Below are positions 25,132 through 33,803 of a stretch of DNA of 64,000 nucleotides, piece after piece. Each line of letters starts with the position of its first letter. The first letter of the stretch is position 1. The stretch spans positions 708,891-772,890 of the forward strand of contig NZ_KE386834.1 of NCBI RefSeq assembly GCF_000429025.1, in the 5' to 3' direction. The stretch comes from Actinospineispora spinosispora DSM 44797. GTDB lineage: Bacteria; Actinomycetota; Actinomycetes; Mycobacteriales; Pseudonocardiaceae. The notes below the pieces were generated by a model. That model saw only the letters and a program-made list of their open reading frames with translations. It was not told the DNA's origin and ran no database searches. The position numbers were made by a program, and so were the translations under genes.

Positions 25132-26289
25132 ATGCGTTTCCTGCACACCTCCGACTGGCATGTCGGCAAGACGCTCAAGGGTCGTTCGCGGCTGGACGAG
25201 CAGCGTGAGGTGCTGCGCGAGATCGTAGGGATCGCCAGGTCGGAGCAGCCGGACGCGGTGCTGATCGCTGGCGATCTGTACGACAGCGCGGCGCCGAGCG
25301 CGGGCGCCCAGCGGCTCGTCATCGACGCGCTGATGGCGCTGGCGAAGACCGGTGCCGAGGTCATCGCGATCGCCGGCAACCACGACCACGCGGCGACCCT
25401 GGACGCCTACCGCACCTTGGCGAACGCCGCCGGCATCACGCTGCTCGGCTCGGTTCGTCCCGCCGAGAGCGGCGGCGTGGTCAAGTTCGAGGCCCGCTCG
25501 ACCGGTGAGCCGGTGACGGTCGCCGTGCTGCCGTTCCTGTCCCAGCGCTACGCGGTGAAGGCCGCCGAGCTGATGACGCAGACCCCGGCGCAGAACACCG
25601 CCGGGTACGACCAGCTCGTGCGCGATGCGCTCGGCGCGCTGACCGCCGAGTTCTCCGACGACTCGGTCAACCTGGTGATGGCGCACCTGACGGTCACCGG
25701 CGGGGCGTTCGGTGGCGGCGAGCGCATGGCACAGTCGATCTTCGAGTACCACGTGCCGGCCACGATCTTCCCGCCCGAGGCGCACTACGTCGCCCTCGGC
25801 CACCTACACCGCAGGCAGAAGCTGCCCGCGCCGTGCCCGGTGCACTACTGCGGCGCTCCGATGGCGATCGACTTCGGCGAGCAGGACAACACGAGCGTCG
25901 TGTGCCTCGTCGAGGCGACCCCTGGGCTGCCCGCGAAGGTCACCGACATCCCGGTCACGGCGGGCCGCCGGCTGCGGACGCTGCGCGGCACCGTCGCCGA
26001 GCTGGTCATGCTCGCGGGCACCGTCGGCGACGACTTCCTGCGGGTCTGGGTCTGCGAACCGGCCAGGGCCGGGTTGCGCGACGAGGTGCTCGACCTGCTG
26101 CCCAACGCGCTGGAGGTGCGGATCGACCCGGAGTTCGCCGCGCAGGTGACCGGGTCGCGCCCGGCGAGCGGACCGGGCGTCGAGCGCAGCCCGGGCGAGC
26201 TGTTCTCCGACTTCCTCCAGACGCGATCGGTCGCCGACCCGAGGGTCGAGGCGCTGTTCGCCCGGCTGCACGACAAGGTGGGCGACTGA
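25132..26289 (+). CDS. sbcD: exonuclease SbcCD subunit D (Mre11 homologue)
   Basis: A 385-residue calcineurin-like phosphoesterase that forms the Mn2+-dependent nuclease subunit of SbcCD. The metal-ligand motifs are in order: TSDWHVG (Asp8, His10), IAGDLYD (Asp48), IAGNHDH (Asn83, His84), followed by MAHLTV and ALGHLHRRQ. It cuts hairpins and protein-blocked or broken DNA ends. The TGA overlaps the ATG of sbcC, so the two subunits are co-translated. Confidence 0.95.
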   Translation: MRFLHTSDWHVGKTLKGRSRLDEQREVLREIVGIARSEQPDAVLIAGDLYDSAAPSAGAQRLVIDALMALAKTGAEVIAIAGNHDHAATLDAYRTLANAAGITLLGSVRPAESGGVVKFEARSTGEPVTVAVLPFLSQRYAVKAAELMTQTPAQNTAGYDQLVRDALGALTAEFSDDSVNLVMAHLTVTGGAFGGGERMAQSIFEYHVPATIFPPEAHYVALGHLHRRQKLPAPCPVHYCGAPMAIDFGEQDNTSVVCLVEATPGLPAKVTDIPVTAGRRLRTLRGTVAELVMLAGTVGDDFLRVWVCEPARAGLRDEVLDLLPNALEVRIDPEFAAQVTGSRPASGPGVERSPGELFSDFLQTRSVADPRVEALFARLHDKVGD

Positions 26290-29200
26290 TGCGCCCCGTG
26301 ACACTGCGGATGGACGGGTTCGCCGCGTTCCGTGAGCCCACCGAGGTCGACTTCACCGGCGCCGAGTACTTCGCGTTCGTCGGGCCGACCGGGTCCGGTA
26401 AGTCGACGGTGATCGACGCGATGACGTTCGCGCTGTACGGCTCGGTTCCCCGCTGGGACGACCGGCGGACCGTGTCGCTGGCGCTCTCGCCCACCGCGAA
26501 CCGGGGCACCGTACGGCTGCTGTTCGACATCGGCGAGGAGCGCTACGTCGTGGCGCGCGAGCTGCGCAGGGCAGCGAACGGGTCGGTGACCGTGCGCAAC
26601 GCCAGCCTGGAGCACCTCTCCGATCCCACCGCGCTCGGTGACGTCGAGGACGACACCCACGTGGTCGCGGCCGACTCGATCCCGGTGACGAAGGCGGTCG
26701 AACAGCTGCTGGGGCTGCCGTTCGAGCAGTTCTGCATCTGCGTGGTCCTGCCGCAGGGCGACTTCGCGCAGTTCCTGCACGCCAAACCGGCCGATCGGCA
26801 GAAGATGCTGACCCGGATCCTCGGCCTCGGCATGTACGAGGTGATGGCCCGCGAGGCCGCGGGGGAGGCGAAGGCGGCGAACCAGCGGGCCGAGGTGCTC
26901 GCCGAGCAGTTGGCCGAGTACGCCGACGCCTCCGAAGAGGCCGCGGCGGCGGCCGCCGAACGTGAGGTGGCGCTGACCGAGCTGGTCGACCGGGTCTCGG
27001 CCGCTGTTCCGGTGCTCGCCGCGTGCGATGCCGAACTGCGCGATGCCGAACGGTCGGCGACGCGGCTCGGTGAGGAACGCGCGCTGCTGGCAGGTCTGCG
27101 AACGCCGGACGGGCTGACCGAGCTGGCCACGCGGGCCGGCGATGCGCACCGCGCGGTGTCCTCGGCGCGCGCCCGGCTCGCTGGTGCGGAGAAGGCCGAC
27201 GACGAGGCCAGGCGCCGGATGTCCGAAGCGCCGGATCGGGAGCCGTTGCGGCAGCTGCGCCGCGATCACGCCGAGCTGGCCGAGATCGGGGCCCTGCTGC
27301 CCCGTCTGGACGCCGAGCGGGACGAGGCCGCGGGTCGCACCGCCTCAGCCGCCTCGGCGGCCGCCGAGGCGGCGACCGCGCTGGACACCGCCCGTGCCGA
27401 ACAGGACCGGGCGGGTCAGACGGTGACCGAGCTGCGTGCCCGGTCCGAGCAGCTGGCGCAGGAGCGGACGCGGCTGACCGGGTTGCGCACGCCGGACGAC
27501 GTGGTCGAGCTCGACCGGCTCCGGAGGGCGGGCGCACGTCGGCAGGCCGAGGTGCGCACGGAGGTCGCCGAAGCCGAGACCGCCGACACCGAGGCACGTA
27601 AGGCCCTTGCAGCGGGGCCGGACCGGTTCCGGCTCACCCAGGCCCGCCGTGACCACGCCGCGCTGCTCGACGTCTCGACGCAGCGCGACGAGTCGCAGCG
27701 GCGCCACCGCCGGTTGCGGGAGGAGTCGAGTGCGGCCGAGGTCGCGCTGGCCGAGGCCGAGCACGCGCGGTCGGTCGCCGAATCGGCACTGGCGGACGCC
27801 GCGCGCACCGACCTGGTCGGTGCGTTGCGTCCCAGGCTGGCCCTGCACGAGGACTGCCCGGTGTGCGAGCAGCGCGTCCTGACGCTGCCGGCCCCGGTCG
27901 AGCAGACGGACCTGACAGCGATCCAGGAGGCGCTCACCCGAGCCACCGAGCGGCGCGATCGGGCCCGGGAGGCCCACACCGGCGCCGCGGACGCCCTGCA
28001 CCGCGCGTCCGCCGAGCTGGATGCGTTGACCGCCCGGATCGACTCGCTGCGTTCCGGGCTCGCGGACGGCCCGGACACCCTCGAACAGGTCGACGAGCTG
28101 CTTGCCACGGCGGATGCGCTGGCCGACGCCGCCGCGGAAGCCGAGCGGCGAGCGAGCGCGGCGCGGACCGAACGCGACCGGGTCGAGACGAAGGTCGACG
28201 ACGTGGCGAGCCGCGCGGCGTCCTCGGTGGCCCGGCTGCGCGCCGCCCGCGACCCGCTGGTCGTCCTCGGCGCGCCGCCGATCGAGGCCGAGGACGACCT
28301 CGCCTCGTCCTGGCAGCGGTTGACCGACTGGGCCGCCTCGGCCGCATCGGACCGCGCCGTCCAGCTGAGCGACCTGCGGGCCCAGCTCACCGAGGCCGAG
28401 CGTCGGTACGGCGAAGCGGAGCAGGCGTGTGCTGTCGCGGCACGACGGGCGCGGGAGCTGCGCGAATCGGAGACGGCCGCGATCCGCGCGGAGCAGGACG
28501 CCCTCGGCCGGGCCGCCACCGCGACCCGGCGTCGCGCCGAGCTGGAGAAGTCGCTCGCCGGGCACCCGTCGGACGCCGAGCTCGCCGAGCAGCTCGCGGC
28601 GCTGGACGAGCTCGCCGACAACGCCAGGGCGGCCGATGTCGAGCTGAGGGCGGCCAGAGTCGCGCTCGGCGAGGACACCCGCACATCCGAGGCCGTCGGC
28701 GCACTCGTCGCCCGAGGATGGCGGGAGCTGCGGTCGCACCGCGACGCGGTGGTGGCCCTCGGGGCACCTGCACCGGAGGACTCGGCGAGCACCGGGGACG
28801 ACCTGGTCGCCGCGTGGCGCGCGCTGGTCGACTGGGCCGGTGCCGCCGTCGCCGGGCGCGACGAGCAGCTGGCGGAGAACGTCCGGGTACTCGAGCGGGT
28901 CCGGGCGCGCGCCGGGGACGCGGAGCGCGCCCTCGTCGAGGACCTGCGGTCCCACGACATCGAGCTGCCGCCCGGCCGTGCGGCAGCCCAGGTCGCGGCC
29001 TCGGCGGCGTCGGCAGGGCTGGAGAAGGCCAAGGCGGCCGGCGCACGCATCGCGGAACGTCGCACGGAGGCCGCCAAGCTGGGCGAACGCCGGGCACAGG
29101 CACAGGAGGCCGGTCAGGTCGCCAGGATGCTCGCCGGGCTGCTGCGGTCGGACGCCTTCCCGAGGTGGCTGGTCGCGTCCGCACTGGACGCGCTGGTCAC

Positions 29201-29624
29201 CGACGCGTCGCGGGTGCTGGACGAGCTGTCCGGCGGGCAGTTCGAGCTGACCCACGACGAGGGCGAGTTCCTGGTCGTCGACCACGCCGACGCCGACTCG
29301 CGCCGTCCGGTCAAGACACTGTCCGGCGGCGAGACGTTCCAGGCCAGCCTGGCGCTGGCGCTCGCGTTGTCCGAACAGCTCGCCACGCTCGCCTCCGCCG
29401 GCGCCGCACGGCTCGACTCGATCTTCCTCGACGAGGGGTTCGGCACGCTCGACGAGGCGAACCTGGAGGTCGTCGCAGGCACCCTGGAGAACCTCGCGGC
29501 GCGCGGCGACCGGATGGTCGGTGTCATCACCCACGTCCCCGCGCTCGCGGAGCGGGTGCCGGTGCGGTTCGCCGTGTCCCGTGACCAGCGCACGTCCTCG
29601 ATCGTCCGAGAGGAGATGGCCTGA
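26289..29624 (+). CDS. sbcC: exonuclease SbcCD subunit C (Rad50 homologue)
   Basis: A 1111-residue SMC-like ATPase that bridges DNA ends and drives the SbcD nuclease. Walker A is GPTGSGKST at 32-40. The Rad50-type phrase VVLPQGDFAQFLHAKPADRQ follows near 152-171. Two long Ala/Glu/Arg-rich coiled coils flank the zinc hook CPVC at 523-526. The C-terminal lobe carries signature LSGGETFQASLALA near residue 1012 and Walker B IFLDEGFGTLDEAN. Longer upstream readings of the frame overlap sbcD and are not used. The NurA-like gene starts 2 nt after its stop. Confidence 0.95.
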   Translation: MRPVTLRMDGFAAFREPTEVDFTGAEYFAFVGPTGSGKSTVIDAMTFALYGSVPRWDDRRTVSLALSPTANRGTVRLLFDIGEERYVVARELRRAANGSVTVRNASLEHLSDPTALGDVEDDTHVVAADSIPVTKAVEQLLGLPFEQFCICVVLPQGDFAQFLHAKPADRQKMLTRILGLGMYEVMAREAAGEAKAANQRAEVLAEQLAEYADASEEAAAAAAEREVALTELVDRVSAAVPVLAACDAELRDAERSATRLGEERALLAGLRTPDGLTELATRAGDAHRAVSSARARLAGAEKADDEARRRMSEAPDREPLRQLRRDHAELAEIGALLPRLDAERDEAAGRTASAASAAAEAATALDTARAEQDRAGQTVTELRARSEQLAQERTRLTGLRTPDDVVELDRLRRAGARRQAEVRTEVAEAETADTEARKALAAGPDRFRLTQARRDHAALLDVSTQRDESQRRHRRLREESSAAEVALAEAEHARSVAESALADAARTDLVGALRPRLALHEDCPVCEQRVLTLPAPVEQTDLTAIQEALTRATERRDRAREAHTGAADALHRASAELDALTARIDSLRSGLADGPDTLEQVDELLATADALADAAAEAERRASAARTERDRVETKVDDVASRAASSVARLRAARDPLVVLGAPPIEAEDDLASSWQRLTDWAASAASDRAVQLSDLRAQLTEAERRYGEAEQACAVAARRARELRESETAAIRAEQDALGRAATATRRRAELEKSLAGHPSDAELAEQLAALDELADNARAADVELRAARVALGEDTRTSEAVGALVARGWRELRSHRDAVVALGAPAPEDSASTGDDLVAAWRALVDWAGAAVAGRDEQLAENVRVLERVRARAGDAERALVEDLRSHDIELPPGRAAAQVAASAASAGLEKAKAAGARIAERRTEAAKLGERRAQAQEAGQVARMLAGLLRSDAFPRWLVASALDALVTDASRVLDELSGGQFELTHDEGEFLVVDHADADSRRPVKTLSGGETFQASLALALALSEQLATLASAGAARLDSIFLDEGFGTLDEANLEVVAGTLENLAARGDRMVGVITHVPALAERVPVRFAVSRDQRTSSIVREEMA

Positions 29625-29625
29625 C

Positions 29626-30600
29626 GTGCGGTGGAGGGTGGAGAGCTGGGATCCGGGCTACGGCGCGAGCACCGAGGACCAGGGGGACTGGGGGCGGTCG
29701 AGCGCCCAGGTGGTGACCGACGTCGAGGTCCCCGAGGCGCGGTGGGAGGCGATCGACCCCGACCCGAACGCCGGTGACTTCTCGAGCGTCCTGTTCGTCG
29801 ACGGTGTGCGGCGGATCGACGCCATGGCCTGGGTGCTCGACAACGAGGTGAGCGCGGACCCCGCGGCGGCGCTGGCGCTGTGCGCGTCGTACGCGGCGGG
29901 CGTGGTCCGCTGCCGCGCGGGGGAGGCTCGGCTGGTGACGGCGGAGGTCCGGCGAGGCCTGTTCAGCGGTGCCGAGGGCGCGACCGACGTGGACACCTCG
30001 GCCGGCCGGTACGTCCACGTGCACGCGGCCACCAAGGCCGAGGCGGGCGTGCCGGCGCAGGACCTGAGCCAGGCGGTGCAGTTCGAGCTGCGCGCCGTCG
30101 AGATCGCGGCGGCGTCGTCCGCCCGCGCGGGAGCCGACCCCGCCGTCGGCGACGACGACGTGCTGGTGGTGGACGGTCCGCTGCACGGCAGGGCACACCT
30201 GCCGCGCGCGCTCGGCTACGTCAAGACACACAGCAAGCCGTACCTGCCCGACACGCTGCACGGTCTCGTGGGCAGGCTCACAACCGGCCAACGCACCCCG
30301 GTCTTCGGGCTGGGCACCAGCTGGCACCGCTACTCCTGGTACCTGAAGCTGCCCGGCGGCTCGGGCGCGCCGTGGGCCGGCGTGGTGCGGGTGGAATGCT
30401 CGTCCGAGCTGCCGATCGTCGAGGTCATCGAACTGGCGCGACGCAGCCAGCCGATGCTGTGCCGCTACGCCTCGACCGAGTACAAGGACTCGCGGGCGCC
30501 GCAGAACCTGTATCCGATCGCGGGTCTGGAACGGGAGCTGCGCAGGCGGATGGGCGACCAGTCGCTGCTCTACCGGGCCATCAGGCGGGCCGCGATTTGA
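29626..30600 (+). CDS. NurA-like 5'-3' nuclease
   Basis: A 324-residue protein with the NurA fold signature. The first acidic motif, VLFVDGVRRID, puts Asp59 in the metal site. The second, VLVVDGPLHG, gives Asp183. Conserved basic GYVKTHSKPYLP follows (Lys200). The C-terminal ASTEYKDSRAPQNLYPIAG matches the 'R-x-x-P-x2-LYPI' end of the family. Archaeal NurA is a nuclease driven by HerA. GTG at 29626 with AGAGGAG about 11 nt upstream, inside the end of sbcC. Its position directly behind sbcCD strongly suggests a shared DNA-end-processing role. Confidence 0.75.
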   Translation: MRWRVESWDPGYGASTEDQGDWGRSSAQVVTDVEVPEARWEAIDPDPNAGDFSSVLFVDGVRRIDAMAWVLDNEVSADPAAALALCASYAAGVVRCRAGEARLVTAEVRRGLFSGAEGATDVDTSAGRYVHVHAATKAEAGVPAQDLSQAVQFELRAVEIAAASSARAGADPAVGDDDVLVVDGPLHGRAHLPRALGYVKTHSKPYLPDTLHGLVGRLTTGQRTPVFGLGTSWHRYSWYLKLPGGSGAPWAGVVRVECSSELPIVEVIELARRSQPMLCRYASTEYKDSRAPQNLYPIAGLERELRRRMGDQSLLYRAIRRAAI

Positions 30601-30608
30601 ACCTCGGT

Positions 30609-30620
30609 TAAGGTGCTCGC
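30609..30620 (+). promoter_or_regulatory. leaderless -10 candidate for SDR gene
   Basis: TAAGGT followed by 6 nt and the ATG at 30621; no Shine-Dalgarno sequence is visible. Confidence 0.4.
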
Positions 30621-31532
30621 ATGACTGATATTTCCTTCGTCGAACGAGTAGCCATCGTCACCGGTGCCGGTGGCGGCCTGGGCAAGACCTACGCACTGGA
30701 GCTCGCGGCACGCGGCGCGTCAGTCGTGGTCAACGACCTGGGTGGCGCGACCGACGGCACCGGCGCCGACGCCTCGGCCGCGCAGAAGGTCGTCGACGAG
30801 ATCGTCGCCAACGGCGGTACCGCGGTGGCCTCGCACGACTCGGTGTCCACCCCCGAGGGCGGCGCGGCGATCGTGCAGACCGCCGTCGACAGCTTCGGCA
30901 AGGTCGACATCGTGATCAACAACGCCGGCATCCTGCGCGACAAGACGTTTGCCAAGCTGGAGAACAAGGACCTGGAAGCGGTCCTCGACGTGCACCTCAA
31001 GGGTGCGTTCTACGTCAGCCAGCCGGCGTTCCGGGTCATGAAGGAGAACGGCTACGGCCGGTTCGTCTTCACCGCGTCGAACGCCGGTGTGTTCGGCAAC
31101 TTCGGCCAGACCAACTACGGCGCCGCGAAGATGGGCCTCGTCGGCCTGTCGAACGTCATCGCCATCGAGGGTGCGAAGGCGAACATCAAGAGCAACGTGA
31201 TCTGCCCGATCGCGCGCACCCGCATGACCGAGGAGCTGCTCGGCCCGCTCGCCGACAGCGTCTCGCCCGAGCTGGTCACCCCGCTGGTGACCTACCTGGC
31301 CAGCGAGTCCTGCGAGCAGACCCACGAGATCTTCTCCGCGGGCGGTGGCCGCTACGCGCGCGTCTTCGTCGGTCTGGCCCCCGGCTGGTTCGCCGGCAAG
31401 GGCGCCTCGGTGTCGGCCGACGATATCGCCGCGAACATCGACCAGATCCGCGCCCAGGACGGCTACATCGTCCCCAACTCGATCGCCGACGAGCTCCAGG
31501 GCCTGCTCCCGCTCCTGAAGGGCGAGAAGTAG
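30621..31532 (+). CDS. short-chain dehydrogenase, (3R)-hydroxyacyl-CoA dehydrogenase-like
   Basis: A 303-residue NAD(P)-dependent SDR. The cofactor motif TGAGGGLGKTYALELA starts near residue 14 and is followed by VVVNDLGGATDGTG, the phrase typical of the dehydrogenase part of peroxisomal-type multifunctional beta-oxidation enzymes. NNAGILRDKTFAKL and the catalytic Tyr-Lys in TNYGAAKMG complete the set. The roughly 40-residue C-terminal extension (SVSADDIAANIDQIRAQDGY) is also seen in that subgroup. It probably acts in fatty-acyl or steroid side-chain beta-oxidation. A 74-bp palindrome follows its stop immediately. Confidence 0.85.
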   Translation: MTDISFVERVAIVTGAGGGLGKTYALELAARGASVVVNDLGGATDGTGADASAAQKVVDEIVANGGTAVASHDSVSTPEGGAAIVQTAVDSFGKVDIVINNAGILRDKTFAKLENKDLEAVLDVHLKGAFYVSQPAFRVMKENGYGRFVFTASNAGVFGNFGQTNYGAAKMGLVGLSNVIAIEGAKANIKSNVICPIARTRMTEELLGPLADSVSPELVTPLVTYLASESCEQTHEIFSAGGGRYARVFVGLAPGWFAGKGASVSADDIAANIDQIRAQDGYIVPNSIADELQGLLPLLKGEK

Positions 31533-31534
31533 TC

Positions 31535-31608
31535 AGCTCGCACAGACCTTCCACACGCCGCACAGAGGCTGGAGCCTCTGTGCGGCGTGCACTCGCTCTG
31601 TGCGAGCT
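31535..31608. repeat. 74-bp palindrome, copy 1
   Basis: Centred at 31571.5, with inner perfect arms GCCGCACAGAGGCT (14 bp), outer perfect arms AGCTCGCACAGA (12 bp) and 10-nt less-paired middles. It starts 3 nt after the SDR stop, so a terminator role is likely. It pairs with copy 2 on the other side of the next gene. Confidence 0.85.
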
Positions 31609-31713
31609 GTTGTCAAGCCCATGACGGACGCTAGGCAGTAGTTGTGCACAGGTGGGGAGTTGTGCACAGGGGGAGTGGGCGAGTGCTGGGGGAATGTGCG
31701 CTGAGGCTGCAGT

Positions 31714-32640
31714 GTGGCGCCCATGGAGCAACAGAGCGCGCCATTGAGGTACCGATCGGAACTGCTCGCCGAGGGGTTCACCGATCGAGAGCTGCAGCGG
31801 ATGTACCGATCCCGACAGCTGGCACTGGTACGTCGAGGTTGTTACGTGGCCGGGTCCTCACCCCCGGAAGCTGTGCGCCACCGGATGTTGGCGGTTGCCA
31901 CGATTGACCAGCTTGCGCCGGGTGCGGTCCTCAGCCATGCCTCGGCAGCTGTCGTGCACGGCCTTCCGTGCTGGCCGGGGCTGCCTGAGCGGGTCCAGGT
32001 CACCCGGCCTCGGAGAAGCGGTGGTCGTAACGACCGGGTGGTGCACATGTACTGCGCGCCACTGGCCCCGAGCGACATCGTCGCCATCGACGACGTACCG
32101 GTGACCTCAGTCGCGCGCACGGTCGTGGACCTCGCACGGACGGTCTCATTCGAATCCGGCGTGGTGTTCGCCGATGCGGCTCTGGCTTGCGGGTCGGTGA
32201 CCGTCGAGCAGCTGTCGGCCGCGTTGCTGGGAGCGAAAGGCTGGCCGGGTGCTCCACGAGCGCGCCGCGTGGTCGAGTTCGCGGACGGCAGAGCCGAGAG
32301 CGTGGGTGAGTCGCGAAGCCGGGTCGCACTGGCGAGGGCCGGCTTTCCGGCGCCGGTCCCGCAGTGGGAGGTGCGCGACGCCTCAGGCCGGTTGATCGGT
32401 CGCGTCGACTTCGGCTGGCCCCGGTGGCGGGTCGTCGGCGAGTTCGACGGCCGAATCAAGTACGGCGAACTCGTCCGCCCCGGTAGTGCCCCGGGCGATG
32501 TCCTGTTCGCGGAGAAGCTCCGCGAGGACGCCCTTCGAGCAGAGTCCCTCCAGGTGATCCGCTGGACCTGGCAGGACTTGCCGACGTTCGAGCAGTCCTC
32601 CGTAGCCGCCCGCTTACGTCGTGCCCTCAGGAGCGGTTAG
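31714..32640 (+). CDS. AbiEi-like N-terminal/DUF559-like protein
   Basis: A 308-residue soluble protein. The first 60 residues (LAEGFTDRELQRMYRSRQLALVRRGCYV) form the winged-helix 'AbiEi antitoxin-like' domain found in many actinobacterial proteins. The C-terminal part (VGESRSRVALARAGFPAP; VGEFDGRIKYG) resembles the DUF559/very-short-patch-repair-like nuclease fold. No toxin gene lies next to it, so it is not clearly part of a toxin-antitoxin pair. GTG at 31714 has GAGG 7 nt upstream; the ATG at 31723 is an alternative. It is bracketed by two 74-bp palindromes. Confidence 0.7.
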   Translation: MAPMEQQSAPLRYRSELLAEGFTDRELQRMYRSRQLALVRRGCYVAGSSPPEAVRHRMLAVATIDQLAPGAVLSHASAAVVHGLPCWPGLPERVQVTRPRRSGGRNDRVVHMYCAPLAPSDIVAIDDVPVTSVARTVVDLARTVSFESGVVFADAALACGSVTVEQLSAALLGAKGWPGAPRARRVVEFADGRAESVGESRSRVALARAGFPAPVPQWEVRDASGRLIGRVDFGWPRWRVVGEFDGRIKYGELVRPGSAPGDVLFAEKLREDALRAESLQVIRWTWQDLPTFEQSSVAARLRRALRSG

Positions 32641-32712
32641 CTCACACAGAGGTTCTGTACGCCGCACAGAGGCTCCGGCCTCTGTGCGGCGTGTGCGCGG
32701 TCTGTGCGAGCG
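32639..32712. repeat. 74-bp palindrome, copy 2
   Basis: Same length and architecture as 31535-31608 (inner GCCGCACAGAGGC arms, outer CACACAGA/TCTGTGCG arms). It begins within the TAG stop of the AbiEi-like gene. Confidence 0.83.
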
Positions 32713-32778
32713 GATCAAGATGCGGAGCGTCGGTGGGTGCGGGAGGGTGGTGTCGGATCGACGTTCTTAGGGGTGCTC

Positions 32779-33786
32779 GTGGACGTTCTTGAGTTTCGGC
32801 CTTCTCCCGACCAGTACGCCTGGACGTTCGGCGGGGCGCCTCCCGTCGCCACCGTCAAGCCGGGCACCTTGCTGAAACTGTGGACCGAGGATGCGTTCGC
32901 GGGAAAGCTGCGCAGCACCGAGGACCTGCCGAGCGCGTCGCTGCAGATGCCCGACGTCAACCCGCAGACCGGGCCGTTCCACGTCGTCGGCGCCGAGCCG
33001 GGCGACGTCCTCGCGGTGCACTTCGTCGACATCGAACCGGCGCGAGACTGGGCCGCGTCGTCGACGATCCCGCTGTTCGGCGGTCTGACCGGCACCGACC
33101 GCACCCCGACCCTGCAGCCGCCGCTGCCCGAGCGCACCTGGATCTACCAGCTGGACCGCGCCAGGGGCACGGTCGCGTTCGAAGCCAGTGACGGTGAGTT
33201 CCACCTGGAGCTGCCGATCGATCCGATGCACGGCACCGTCGGCGTCGCGCCACCCGCGCGCGAGGTGCGGTCCGCGCTGGTGCCGGACACGTTCGGCGGC
33301 AACATGGACACCCCGGAGATGCGAGCCGGTGTCACGTGCTTCCTCACGGTCAACGTCGAGGGCGCGCTGTTCTCCATCGGCGACGGGCACTTCCGTCAGG
33401 GCGAGGGTGAGTCCTGCGGGACGGCCGTCGAGGGCGCCATGAACACGACGCTGCTCGTCGAGCTGATCAAGGCGGGTAGCGCGCAGACGCCGGCGTGGCC
33501 GCGCATCGAATCCGACACCGAGCTGATGGTCGTCGGGTCGGCCCGACCCCTGGAGGACGCCTGGCGGGCCAGCCAGGTCGAGATGGTCCGTTGGCTGTCC
33601 GAGCTGCTCGGGATCGACCAGCTCGACGCCTACCAGCTGCTCACCCAGATTTCGCTGTGCCCGCTGGCCAACGTGTGCGACACCAACTTCAGCGCCGTCA
33701 CGAAGGTGCCGAAGTCGTTGCTGCCGCCGGTCACCGCGTTCGGCGGGATGCACACCTACCTGCGCGAGCAGGCCGCGACACTGTAG
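32779..33786 (+). CDS. acetamidase/formamidase family protein
   Basis: A 335-residue member of the FmdA/AmdA family, which hydrolyses short-chain amides to carboxylate and ammonia using a metal site. Family features include TGPFHVVGAEPGDVLAVHF near residues 60-78 with a putative metal His, the HGTVGVAPP loop, the FGGNMDTPEMRAG motif near 174-186 and DGHFRQGEGESCGTAVEG. GTG at 32779 is chosen because AGGGG lies about 5 nt upstream; an earlier GTG is at 32773. It precedes an SDR gene by 17 bp and is probably in an operon with it. Confidence 0.88.
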   Translation: MDVLEFRPSPDQYAWTFGGAPPVATVKPGTLLKLWTEDAFAGKLRSTEDLPSASLQMPDVNPQTGPFHVVGAEPGDVLAVHFVDIEPARDWAASSTIPLFGGLTGTDRTPTLQPPLPERTWIYQLDRARGTVAFEASDGEFHLELPIDPMHGTVGVAPPAREVRSALVPDTFGGNMDTPEMRAGVTCFLTVNVEGALFSIGDGHFRQGEGESCGTAVEGAMNTTLLVELIKAGSAQTPAWPRIESDTELMVVGSARPLEDAWRASQVEMVRWLSELLGIDQLDAYQLLTQISLCPLANVCDTNFSAVTKVPKSLLPPVTAFGGMHTYLREQAATL

Positions 33787-33803
33787 ATAGGAGACATGAC
33801 CAC

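Noticed and set aside
25833..26288. N-terminal extension of SbcC into sbcD
   Set aside because: The peptide is low-complexity and overlaps sbcD; the ATG at 26289 gives the canonical Rad50 N-terminus.
31714..32640. Complete type IV toxin-antitoxin system
   Set aside because: Only the AbiEi-like domain is present; no AbiEii nucleotidyltransferase toxin lies on either side.
32704..32778. Longer N-terminus of the acetamidase gene
   Set aside because: It would start inside the 74-bp palindrome and adds an unlikely peptide; GTG 32779 has a better ribosome-binding site.
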